A DNA stretch of 64,000 bases from Amylostereum areolatum. Its lineage: Eukaryota > Basidiomycota > Agaricomycetes > Russulales > Stereaceae. Of the stretch, positions 31,709 through 43,300 are shown one piece after another; position 1 is the stretch's first letter; each line of letters opens with the position of its first letter. Location: contig SAXG01000078.1 in NCBI GenBank assembly GCA_012932865.1, forward strand, positions 124,001-188,000, in the 5' to 3' direction. The notes beneath the pieces are model-generated. The model was given only the letters and a program-made list of their open reading frames with translations. It searched no databases and was not told the DNA's origin. Position numbers and translations under genes: made by a program.

Positions 31709-34700
31709 ATGTCTCGCTTCTTTTCCACCCGCAAGCGTTCAGAGAACCCCGTAGACGAGAAGGTTGCCCCAGAGGACAAAGATAACAGCATCCTCGCATC
31801 GGAGAAGGAAGTAGAAGCGGGAGCAGACCTCCATTACCTCCAGAAAGAACCGACAGGCGCTGACGCTTTCGTCGGCGATGTGCGTCGTCTCCGTTTCGTT
31901 CCGTGGGTGCTGCTGATGTGAAGCCATCTCTTACAGGTATCTGAGGACGTCCGCGCTATCGATTTGGACGAGACGGGCAAAGAGAGGCCTATCGGTGTGT
32001 CTTTTCAGCGTCCTTTTTGCATGTAGCGGCCTCCCTGATGCCTGGGTCGTCTTGCAGAGTCGGAGAATGACTACGCGCTGCGCCTCGTCTCGCTCGAGGA
32101 CGACCCCACTTTACCTGTCCACACTTTCCGGGCATGGTTCCTCGCGCTCGGCCTGTCCTGTTTTGCCGCCGTTTTGGGCCAGCTCTTCGTGCGTCTGTTC
32201 CTATCTTGAATTACCGATGTGTCACCTCACCTGTGCTTTCGCATGGCTACAGTATTTCCGACCTCAGACGGTGAGCACATCTTGATGTCTTCACTACGAT
32301 GTTTACTGATGCCTCTCATTCGTCGTCTAAGGTTTCTGTTAGCCAGCTCTTCCTCCAAATCCTAGCCTTCATCTTGGGCAAGGCGTTCGAGGAAATCATC
32401 CCCGGCCCCCATTCGCGTTACTTCAAGACAAAGGACACACCGTTCTGGCGCTTCATGAACCCTGGTACATTCAGTAAGTTCAAAATTTGCTTATTCGAGC
32501 CATGCCATCTCACGCGGGTTCATTTTAGATATCAAGGAGCATGTGGCCATCAGTATCATGTCGGTCAGTGCTTTGTCAAGTTGAGTTATGGCGGATCTTG
32601 TTGACGCCATCCATAGGCAACCGCTTCGGACAGCTCCATTGCCATTTCCGTTTTCGCTGCTCAAGATCTCTACTACAATACGAAGCCCAACGCGGCTGTG
32701 GGTATCTTCACGTACGTACTTCGACCTTTGACATTGATTCAAGTCTCACACTGATCTTTTCCCTCAGGCTTATCTCGTCCCAGTTGATTGGATACGGCCT
32801 AGCTGGTGAGTGCCTCTACGCTCCCATCCTCACGGAGCGTATACGACGGGTTCAATAGGTCTCGCGCGTGACTACCTCGTCTATCCAACATGGGCCGTGT
32901 AGGTGTTCCTCGACTGCTCCGTCATCGCCATCCAATGCTCATCTTGCGACAGCTACCCGCATCTCATGCCCCAAGTCCAGCTGTTCGACACCATGCACCG
33001 TGGCAAGGGTCTGTTCCTCCAGAAGAAGCGTATCAAGTTCTTCTGGGTCGTTTTCGTCGGCATCTTCGTTTGGGAATGGTTCCCCGAGTACATCGCGCCG
33101 TACGTTGTTCCCTTTGCACATCGTCGCTCGAAAACGACATTTGGGGTCTGATGCAGATGCCGCGCTTTGTTGTAGAACTCTCACCGGTGTCAGCATCTTT
33201 TGCTTGGCGAGGCAGAACAGCGCATGGTTCACCCGCGTGTTCGGTACGGAGCTTTGTCCGGTTCTCGATATCGCCATGGGCCGCTCGGCTGACGACATAT
33301 TTTAGGTGGTGCCGCCGGAAACGAAGGCCTGGGACTGTTCGCGCTCTGCTTCGACTGGAATTATGTCGTATGCACTCTTTTTTTACCACGGTCTATGTTC
33401 GGACCGCATCATTTTTAACTTGGGACCCAGGGATCCGGCGGTGGCGCCATCGGCTCCCTCTTCACGCCGCTGGCCACTCAATTGTCGCTTTATGCCGGTG
33501 TCGTCATCTGCATGTGCGTCCTGACCCCACCGTCCGGACTCCAGCCTGACTAATACGTACCCACAGCATCGCTTTCTGCGCCTGCTATGCGCAGAACATC
33601 TGGCACGCTCAGAACTTCCCGTTCCTCACCCAACTGCTCTTCAACGAGAACGGCACGCAGTACAACCAGCTCGCAATCCTCAACCCCGACTTCACGCTCA
33701 ACAAGGATGCGCTTGCGGTACAGGTATGATCTCCTAAGGGTTTTTCATTCTTTTTAAAAGCTTAACGTTGTTTGATAGGGTCTACCGTGGTATGCCGCGT
33801 CGCAAATGCTGTACAAGGTCAGTCGGACCATGTACATCGGAGGTACGCATTTTCGCCCGTCGACATCGCGATCTAGCCCTCACCTGGACCCATCCACTTA
33901 GCTGCTATCACACACTTCGCCCTGTGGCACGGCCGGGATGTCTGGGACATCGTCCGGAACGTCCGCGTGCGTATCAGTCCCGTTTCTTCGTCCCTCGTAT
34001 TGCGTTGATTGATTTATTGTCGGACCATGCAGACGAAGGAGTGCCAGGACGTGCACTATCAGAAGATGAAGGTCTACCCTGAGGTGCCAAACTGGTGGTA
34101 CATGATCATTTTCGTGGTCTGCTTTGCCTTGGGCTTAGGCATGCTTTACGCCGCGGAGTCCGGTCTGCCCTGGTGCGTCTTCCTCGGTCTCTCTACGCTG
34201 TAGCGCGCTGACGACGGCTTTGCGCAGGTGGGCCTTTATCGTCGCCCTGTAAGCCTCTGTCTTTACCTCCTGCGTCGAACGAAAACTCACAATGATCACG
34301 CATGTGCTCAGGATCATCACGGCATGTAAGATAGCTCCCGACGTTTGCTTCACTGGCTCTGAACTAAGCACGCCGTGCGCTCCACAGTATTCCTCCCCAT
34401 CATCGGTACTCTCTACTGCACGGTCGGCTACCAACCTAGCATCCAATTCCTCGTTCAGGTATACGTTTTCGCTAATGCACTTCGTTACTATTCCTGACGT
34501 GACCCTTAGATGATCGGCGGTGTGATGGTTCCCGGAAGACCTGTCGCGAACATGTACTTCACGCTCTATGGTATCTTACTCCGCTGCCCAATCTTCTTAT
34601 CCACGCTGACCGCAATATATTTCTAGGTTATCAGACCTACACCTTAACTCTCAATCTCCTGCGTGACCTCAAGCTCGTGCGTATTATCACCCTATCTCCT

Positions 34701-35642
34701 CTTCTAATAATAATAATTTTCGCCTGTAGGGACAATACACCAAGCTGCCTCCTCGCGCAACCTTCATCTTCCAGAGCGTCGGTGGCGTCATCGTACGTTC
34801 CACACACACCCCCTCCCGCCGCCGTCAGAATCGCTCACCTTGCCTCGACAGGGTGGCCTCCTCAACTATGTTATCATGCTAAGCGTCCTCGCGAACAACC
34901 GCGCGATCCTGCTCGACGTCCAAGGCTCGAACGTTTGGTCCGGACAACAGGTCCAGTCCTACAACAGCGAGGCCATCTCGTGGGGCGCGCTCGCGACGCC
35001 GCTGTACGGGGTCGGCGCGCGCTATGGGGTGTGTGCACTTCTTACTTACGTTCTCGGGACCGTGGCTCGATGCTGATGCGTGGAGTATAGTTCGTACCGT
35101 GGATGGTGATCGCCGGGTTAGGCGTCCCCATACCTTTCTGGTGAGTTCGAGTCATCCAGCACATGCTCTCCGTACACTGACTCGACGCGCGCCCTCGCGA
35201 AGGCTTGCGCACCGCATGTGGCCAAAGGCAGGCTTCAACTACGTCTTCACGCCCGTCTTCGTCGCCGAGCTCGGATTCCTGTCCGTCCACCCCTTCTCCT
35301 CACAGCTAATCGTCACCGCTCATTGCTCTCCCGCAGCTCCGTCGGCATCAACTCCTCCTGGATGACCTCCCTGGCCGTGGCTGTGGTGTCTCAGTGGTAC
35401 ATGCGCAAGTACCGCCCGCGCTGGTTCCGTAAGTACAACTTCCTCCTGTCCGCCGCGCTCGACGGCGGGACGCAGGTCATGGTCTTCGTGTGGTCGTTCG
35501 CGGTTGGTGGTGCGAGCGGCAAGGCGGTACCGTTCCCGAACTGGGGATTGGTAAGTCGTGCCTCCCATGATCCTGCGATCAGTGCTGACGAGGAATTCAG
35601 AACCCGTCTGGAAACCCCGATTACTGCAAGCGGTTAACTTGA
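31709..35642 (+). CDS. OPT-family oligopeptide transporter
   Basis: A multi-exon gene with more than fifteen short introns. Start MSRFFSTRKRSENPVDEKVA at 31709. A charged cytosolic N-terminus leads to the family block YALRLVSLEDDPTLPVHTFR and the first helices, AWFLALGLSCFAAVLGQLF. Hallmarks that follow are FEEIIPGPHSRYF, FWRFMNPGTF, NIKEHVAISIM, LFLQKKRIKFFWVVFVGIF and WEWFPEYIAP. Others are GSGGGAIGSLFTPLATQLSL, YTKLPPRATFIFQ and SWMTSLAVAVVSQWYMRKYR. It ends NPSGNPDYCKRLT with TGA 35640-35642. Fourteen or so membrane segments are expected, at the plasma membrane. Members import tetra- and pentapeptides or glutathione by proton symport. The reading appears intact throughout. Confidence 0.93.
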
Positions 35643-35904
35643 GTGCCCAGGGGGGAGGCGGTAGGGTGCGTGAACGTATGCGTTCTCATTGGGCTGTTGA
35701 AAGTGTAGCTATCTTTGGATGTTTCCTGTACGACAATGTAATTTCCCACTCACGAACATGGCGCGTACGACGTTCTCTGAACGGCCAAGCTGGAGCGGAG
35801 CGTTGACGAATGATAGGGAAAGCTGAGTTGTGCAGAATGTGTATTGCCCCCTCTGGGAGCCCCCTCCCTGTAGATGCGACCATGTCCTCCATATACACCT
35901 TTCG
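35643..35904. other. Convergent 3' spacer
   Basis: 262 bp between the 3' ends of the OPT gene (+) and the rhomboid gene (-). No features beyond presumed UTRs. Confidence 0.45.
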
Positions 35905-37726
35905 CTATCCTCGCTCTTCTTTTCTCGTCCCAGCATTGTCCCTCGCCAACGACGACCTGCACGCATCCCACCACTTCATTCCGCACATGTAGTACGCCGC
36001 GCCGAAGGCAGCTCCGCCCATGTGCGCGTAGTGGTCGAAAAGTCTGCCCAGGGAGAGTATTAGATAAGATGCCATAGACAGCGACAAGGGAGCGGGGCGA
36101 GGGTCAAAGGAAAGACCAAGGGCAGAACGTACCGCCAGCCTCGCCATGCACCGACCATGTCCAGCAGCACAAGCCCGCCCACGCCGTATTGTATTGGGAA
36201 CGCAGGCGTCGGCGGGAAGATGAGGCTCACCTAAACGGATATGATGTTAGTGAAATTGAAGACAAACCGGGAAGGTAGACGGGGCGAAAAGAGGAGAAAG
36301 AGCCGAAACGCACCTCTGCTTCGGGAAATGCCAGCGCCGCCAGCACCACCGCGCCGTAAATCGCGCCTGACGCGCCTAAGCTGGGTAAAATCCTCCCTTC
36401 TGTCAGTGCTCCTCCTCCTTCCGCCCCCGCCACGGCGGGTGCGCGCGCGGACGACATCAGTCGTGTGGATGTAGGTGCAGGTTGCGGTCCGGGTTTGGGA
36501 GGGTTGGTAATGAGCTTGTGGATTAGGCGTGGCCAGATAATACGGGTGGTGACCAGGTGGGAGATGAGGGAAGATATAAGGCCGGCTAGGAGGAAGGAGA
36601 CGGGGGTCAGTGAACTGTGAGCGGGAAGTGAGAACAGGACGTGCCGGAGAGGTAAAAGGCGAGGAAGTGGTACGTCGCGTCGGCTTCTTGTACCCGCGAC
36701 GACGCATAGGCTTGTTCCCTCGTCATCCACGCACTCGTCGTCGCCGCTGCAGGTCAAAACTATGAGCACGCACGTCTGTGCATTACAGAAGTACCACGCA
36801 CCGAACGAGCTTAAGGCCATGCAATTGAACAGCAAATGGATAAATGACGCATGACTGGGTCCACAGCCTCGTAAGCCCCGGTTTCCGTCAAGCCATAGAC
36901 CAGAAAGCAGCGCACCTGAACATGCTCGTCAACATCGTGTACGACCTCCCGCTCAACGGATCGTGCGCAAAGTGCATGTGCATGAATGGTTTCAGGCGCG
37001 GGATCTGCCACGCAAACCAGACCAGCCCGTTCACGGCGCATATCCCCCACGCCGCGCGTCGTCCGTCGGACGCGTTGAGCCAAGCCTCCGCCACCCGCGC
37101 GTAGGAGTGTATTATGACGGATTTGACTAGGATAGGGTAGGAGGCGATGTCCTGTTGCAATGCGTCGACCTTCTCTTGAAATTTCTGGAAAGTAGGGTGA
37201 GATGGGAGATCCAAGGACAGGAAGGTGGAAAGGGAGAACGCACCTTGATCATGACGCTCGCGCGCGCCATGCGCATATTTCCCGTCGTCGGAGGGGGAAG
37301 CATTGCCCCGAGGATGTTTCCTCCTGGAAAATTGCTGGGAGTGGAGAGGTATTTGAACCAGAAGTCGGTGACGACGTTGGTGTTGTACGCGGCGACCCCA
37401 AACGCGAGCACGGATCCTGCGACGGAAAACTATGACACGTATCAGTGAAATGAAGTGTGGAGTGCATGGGGAGATGTAGGAATGGGACCACGTACGAAGA
37501 TATGTCTGCCCGTGGCGGGAAATTCCAAATCATGAAGGAGAGACTTGGGCGGCGGCGGAAATTTGGGGATTTCTCGGAAAGCGTTGGGTATTTCCGTGGG
37601 TGGTGGTAGAGAGCGACGGGGGAGAGACCAGGCAAAATTCCTTGACGAACCCCGGAGAAAGGCAGGACGAAGGAGGGGTGCGGATGCTCGGGGTGCAAAG
37701 GCGCGTGGGCGGAGCAGGAAAAACAT
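35905..37726 (-). CDS. PCP1: Mitochondrial rhomboid protease (Pcp1/PARL type)
   Basis: Start MFFLLRPRAFAPRASAPLLR at 37726 is basic and Ser/Ala-rich, a good mitochondrial presequence; an in-frame ATG 24 nt upstream is an alternative. Then come the extra N-terminal helix, VAGSVLAFGVAAYNTN, and a matrix/loop region, SYARVAEAWLNASDGRRAAW. The rhomboid core reads WGICAVNGLVWFAWQIPRL, SFIHLLFNCMALSSFG and GASGAIYGAVVLAALAF with the catalytic Ser, then LFDHYAHMGGAAFGAAYY with the catalytic His. The 1+6 helix plan is that of inner-membrane rhomboids. These process dynamin-like Mgm1/OPA1 and other substrates and control mitochondrial fusion. Introns interrupt the core; the stop is at 35905. Intact. 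Confidence 0.87.
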
Positions 37727-38349
37727 GGCGGGTTTGGGCTGGGCGCGCACGCCGTGGCGGCGAAGGTAGGTTTCAAGGCGACGGCCGCTGCGTCAACGGT
37801 GAGATGGGTGAGGAGGAGTACGTGTGAATGAGCGAGCTGGTCGTCGGGAAAGGCGAGCACGCGTCTGTCGGCATTGCAGGCGGAGACGAGCCACGCGTTC
37901 CCCACGTGGCTAGTTCCGCCATCCCGACGCGGCGACATTCTGAGTCCAATCTCAAGCCGCCCGCGGACAACAGACTGAACCTCTTCCCGCTTGTAATTCC
38001 CACCTCTTCACGGTCAGTTACTCAACATGATCATACGCTTTTATATGCTCCTTGGTTCTACCGTAATCATCCACTCGTCCTCTATCCTTTCTTCCTCTAA
38101 CACCGAGTTCACACTCCCAACGGATTGCACCTGGGAATAGGTCGCAATTGACGCAGAGTTCCGAAGGATGCATTCGCTGAACCTTTGAGATGCGTGTGAG
38201 TGAGAGCACCATCACCCAACATCCCTGGAAAATATACGCACTCGTCTGTGGTTAACGACGCCGACGGCCGTTTTCACCCCCGCGGTGCGTCGTCCGAACG
38301 ACATACGGCGAGGCTGAGCCATTTCTAAAGGACCCTTGTACCCCACCAT
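37727..38349. other. Spacer upstream of rhomboid and downstream of STE3-like gene
   Basis: 0.6 kb with no convincing gene on either strand. It was inspected for a small pheromone precursor ending in a CaaX box, and none was found. Confidence 0.4.
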
Positions 38350-39524
38350 CTATCTGACTGCCCTCAAAAAACCACGATACCGTGTTCTGGCCTCCATTGT
38401 CAGCCCGAACAACACAAAATAAGTCACCGCAAACACGACATGCACAACTAAATCCATTGCCATGGCCACCGTCTCCAGCAGTGACGTGGTGTCTTCTGGA
38501 CTACTCTTCGACAGTGTGCTATGCTGGGACTTGAGGGATGCACTCAATCGGACAGCGCTGTTAATGAACATGACGAGAACCAGTAGACAAGTGAGCGTAA
38601 TCATCTGTGGATAGTTGACCTTGCCCGGGGTGGAGGCGGACATCATGCTGCTCAAGAGTGCATCCATCTCTTGATGGTGTTGGTTTAGAATGTACACCGT
38701 TTCGACTACCGAGAACGCTTTGTGGTCAGCGTCTACCACTTTCCATAGCAAATGCGGTAAGTGTCAATAGCAGAGAGACCTACCAAGATATAGCGCAACT
38801 GCGGTTACGACGAGTGAGAAAGACCACGACTGGAACACAACCGCCGACACCCATGTTGCGTGGAATGAAGGCTGACATCCTGCGCCCATGTATATTTGGA
38901 ACCCAACAGGTTGGATTCCGCTGTCTGTGAAGGCGGATTGTCATTGATCATTCACAAGGCTCGGTCAATGGTCATCGAACACGTACAAACACCCATCAAG
39001 ATACCCGGTATCTCGACAACAAAGGTCAGACTGACCACGAGATCAACCACGCGCTGCGCAGATGAGGACACTCAGAATGTCAGGACTGGAAGAGCGAGCA
39101 GACGTCGCCGCAAGAAGTACCTGCCGTGTCCCCATCACAACTTCACAGCTTGACACGGTGTTGTAGATATTTTGCAGGACCACAAGAAATGCTCCTGGGA
39201 TTGCTGCACGTGCACCAACTTGCAGACGAACCACTGGAACATGCAAGGTACATGACAACGGTCAGCCACAGCCGTGCTGTATCGAACACTGGAGTAGATG
39301 TACTGACCTGCCTCACACCATTTTGGCTCAACATTTTGGACGCCGTCTCTCCAGACAGTCGAGTCGATCGCAACGACCGCGGCCATGACCGCGACCCATA
39401 TTGCAAACACGCACAACCCAATGCTGCGCAAACAGCACGGACTCATAAAGAGCGGGAGCAGAACCAAACAGGCCGCAAGGGCGTTGAGGACAGTGATAAG
39501 AGGGTAGGTTGCTGTGGGAGGCAT
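38350..39524 (-). CDS. STE3-like pheromone receptor (GPCR)
   Basis: Start MPPTATYPLITVLNALAACL at 39524. The first exon carries helices 1-2 and the diagnostic STE3 loop STVWRDGVQNVEPKWCEA. Later exons give VDLVVSLTFVVEIPGILMG (helix 4), GCQPSFHATWVSAVVFQSWS with the conserved Gly-Cys before the extracellular loop, and SLVVTAVALYLG (helix 5). HHQEMDALLSSMMSAS then leads into helix 6, and VVFAVTYFVLFGLTMEARTR is helix 7 with the EAR motif seen in basidiomycete receptors. The C-terminal tail is very short (YRGFLRAVR), unlike mating-type receptors with long cytosolic tails. The gene could belong to a B mating-type locus or to the non-mating STE3-like group. No pheromone gene was seen nearby, which favours the latter. 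Confidence 0.78.
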
Positions 39525-39561
39525 CAGTTCACGTAGCTTCTTGGGGTGTGTCGATACTATA

Positions 39562-39569
39562 TTATATAT
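39562..39569 (-). promoter_or_regulatory. TATA-like element of the STE3-like gene
   Basis: On the minus strand ATATATAAT lies about 40 bp upstream of the receptor ATG. It sits in a locally AT-rich stretch. Confidence 0.4.
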
Positions 39570-40362
39570 GTTTACTCGAAGACACGTAGGCATGGTGGGG
39601 GTTGCTTTGGGGGGGATCAAAGATCGCAGAACTCGCAGGCATTCGGGACGTTGGATTGTGTTTGTAGGAGAGGTGTCTGATGACGAGTCTTAAGTCCGTT
39701 AGTTACAGTCCTGAAACAATGGCGACACGACGTTGCCTCGCGATTCAATTTCCGAGCGTTGATGTTGCCCAATGGATCGGAGACAATGCCTATACTGATA
39801 GATGGGTCATAACTTGGTGGGCATTCAGAACACTCAAATAGACGCACCAGATACATTGTACACTGCCCAAGTTCATCTTGATCATGCATCACGCTTATGC
39901 CCAACAAAATCCTGAGAAAAGCGTACCACTGCACTTGCCTGCCCATGATGTGTTCATTCATATGGAAGATACATGCATTCGGCGAGAGGAATGCTGTAGG
40001 AAAGGGCCTGGACCTGACATGTGAGTGTAAGTACTTGAAGTTGCAACCAAGCTGCACGCGGTCAGTCCGAAAAGACGGCGTGGCACAAGCTCTAACACCG
40101 ACAAAAAATCAGCCTGTCTTTCCTAGAATACGTCGCGAAAGAGCTACAAACGAGTGCCCTGTTCGTGAGAAACAGTGGGGAACTTGGTCGACGGAGGATG
40201 GCGAAAGAGGGGGAAGAGAAAAGAAGCGTGAGAAAGTTTGTTGCTTCGGACATGCGAATCATCGATCACGCTCACGCCTCGTCTTTTATTACCTACCACC
40301 ACGATATCACCGCAACCGCGTCCTCGAAACCCCCTTACTTACATTATAGCTCAAGCCATAGA
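39570..40362. other. Spacer between STE3-like gene and NLR1
   Basis: 0.8 kb with no confident gene. A minus-strand frame (39617-40057, ending NVPNACEFCDL) has no recognised domain. This region should hold divergent promoters. Confidence 0.35.
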
Positions 40363-43300
40363 ATGTCGGCGAACCAGGAAGTGTACGCTCTCCTTTCCTA
40401 TGCATGCAGGGTGCTGACGTGACGTGTTCTCAGCGACTCTGTACCTCCCACTTCTCAAAACGACCCTGGGCCTCTAGTGAATGTGACGGTGAAAGGTATG
40501 CACGTGAAGTACATCATTTGACGTACTGTACTGAGCTCGACTCCCGCACAGACCTTCGTGCGCTATCTCTCCCCAAATTAGACAAGAAACTTGGGTTCTG
40601 GAGGAGAGAGATGTACGGATTGGTGCTGTTGGAGGGCAAGCTCAGTCGACAAAGCCTGTGAAGGCGGGAGAATCGGTGGAATGGGATGCGGACATCCACT
40701 TGTGCATCATTTGTTGTCCCCCCATGTTACTCACTCATCTGACACATCTTTGACACAAAGCCTCAAGGTTGCACCTTCCTCCGTATTCAAAGTCGAAGTC
40801 CTCGTTAGCCACTGTTTGCATGACGACAAATCCCTCGGACACCTCGAAACAACCCTTGCGCCTCTCATACGAGGATCGATCAATGAAACATGTGCATTTT
40901 TTTTTGAATATCTCTTGAGTGTCGGATACCGACACCTCCATAGCCCCTATGCTTACGCACGCACTTGTTGGCTCATCTTCGGCCGCCCTCGTCAAGTTTT
41001 GACTCGTCGTCGACATCGCATCCCAAGGTCTTACGGCAGCAGCTATATCACTGAATCAGATGCGACCATCCTCTGCTCTCGACACGGCGAACTCGGATAT
41101 CACGCACATCACATCAATTCTCGTGACCACCCAAGACGCTGTTGACGTATAGATGCCATTGCTCTCCAAGCTCAAGATCTTCACGGACGTGGTGGACAAA
41201 ATTTCTGAGGTATAGACATCCACTTTGTATGCGTCTGTCGTAAGTTTGACCCAAGATTGTTCATTTCGCAGGTACATCCATACGCAAAAATGGCATGGAG
41301 CATCCTGTCCGCTGCGCAGAAGGTACGAGGCGCGTGTAATCCATCTCGGGTGTTTTATTGAGTTCCTTTCCAGATAATTGAAGGGAAAGTCGAACTGGAC
41401 AGCAACGTGAAGGGACTTCTTAGCGCCCTGGCCTCGTTTTACGATATCACCGACGACCTTCATGGAGCGTACGCTGACGCTCTCAAGTCAAAGTCGGGCC
41501 AAGATATCCTGGCACGCATTGCCCAACAGATGACGGAGTGCTGCTACTTCATCTCGGAGTACGGAAGGACGAAGGGCTTCGGTGCGTGTCCCGCGCGCAT
41601 TCTGCGCAATGCCTTTGAAATGCCTTCATTAGCCCTTTGCACCGCCAAACATCTGCTCTCTGATACAAAGTCGAAGGTGGAAGCGTACAAGTCCTCCCTG
41701 GCTGGGCTGAAGGAGGAGTTTCGCGATCGTGTAGCGACGAGCACACTCATCACCGTCACCCGAGCCATGGAAACCATACAGAATATTGGTACGCTTGCTC
41801 TTCCGTCGCATGCCATAAGTTGATATTGATGTTGATACCATCACAGACGACCGCATGATCCTGAAAGATATACCGTATGCGTCCGGTGCCCACTACGATC
41901 CGGAGAAGGGCTGTCTACCTGAGACTCGGACTAGCATCTTGGAGAAAATCACGGACTGGATAAACTCGGACGACTCTTGTCACATCTTTCTGCTCACTGG
42001 GGGTGCAGGCACCAGGAGGTCTGCTATTTTGCACACAGTTGCGGCTCGCTTTGACGCTTTGGGACGGCTCGGCTCGTTGTTTTGCTTTCGTCGAGGTCAG
42101 AATGACCGGGGTCCCGACAAATTATTTTCCACCATTGCTCGAGACCTGGCCGACATGGATGACTCGCATGTATTCCAGACTGCCCTTCTCAGTGCTGTCC
42201 ATGTGAAGACATCTATCAGAACAACCCCGAATCCCACCGTGCAGTACGACTATCTCTCTCAGGCCCTTCAAGGGCTCATGTTTTCCGGTCCTCTGGTAAT
42301 CGTAATTGACGGGCTCGATGAAAGCGGTGATCTGCGATTGAGAAAGAGCATGTTGCAGGCTCTCTTCGACACCTCCAAATCCTTGCCCATTCATGTCCAT
42401 GTTTTGGTCGCTTCTCGACCGGAGAATGATATCATGGCTGTGATAATGGATAAGCCTCACGTCAAACTGCATCAGATGGATGATATAGCAGATGAGGAGA
42501 CCAGCAATGATATTCTCCAGTACATCTCGTCTCGACTTAACTCTTTGGACTTTCCGGTGGATTACCAGAAGCTAGCAGAGATTTCTCAGAAGGTTTTCCA
42601 GTGGGCATTTGTGACATGTGAATACATCTGTGATGATGCAGCTGGTGCAGATCCAGAGACACGCTACCAAAGATGCTTGCAAAACAAAGTTGCAGACAAT
42701 TTAGGCACTTTGGATTCTCTGTACTCTCAGGTTTTAGGAGATGTTTTCTCAACAAATGACGGGAAGAGGGCCTTCCGGGAAATAATGTGTATGGTGTTCA
42801 CATTATTTGAGCCTGTATCCATGAAGGCTCTCCACGAACTTCAGAAGAATGGGGCTGTTTCTGATAATGTGAACCTACTTAAATATCTTGGATCCCTTTT
42901 ATTTGGTGTACACACAGAGGATAGTCCTGTGTACCCCCGCCACACCTCCTTTCGGGACTTTCTCCTTTCTACAAACCAGAACCAAGATTTCCATGTCAAT
43001 TTGTCCAACATGCATGAGAAGCTTGCCATGTCAACTTTCCACATCCTAGGAAGTGAATTGCGCTTCAACATGTGCAACATCAATACCTCATATAAATTCA
43101 ATAGGGCCTTTAATCTGGTTGATACTAGGAATAACATGACATCATCTGGGGTTGCATATTCCTGTCTGTACTGGGGATACCATCTAGACCATGTTCATTT
43201 GGGGGTTTCTCATTCTGGGGAGCATATATTATCTCTTGTTGCAAAGTTTCTGGACAAGAATTTATTATTTTGGCTTGAAGTGCTCAGCCTTCTTCATGCT

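Noticed and set aside
37727..40362. Pheromone precursor gene next to the STE3-like receptor
   Set aside because: No small frame ending in Cys-aliphatic-aliphatic-X was found in the inspected spacers.
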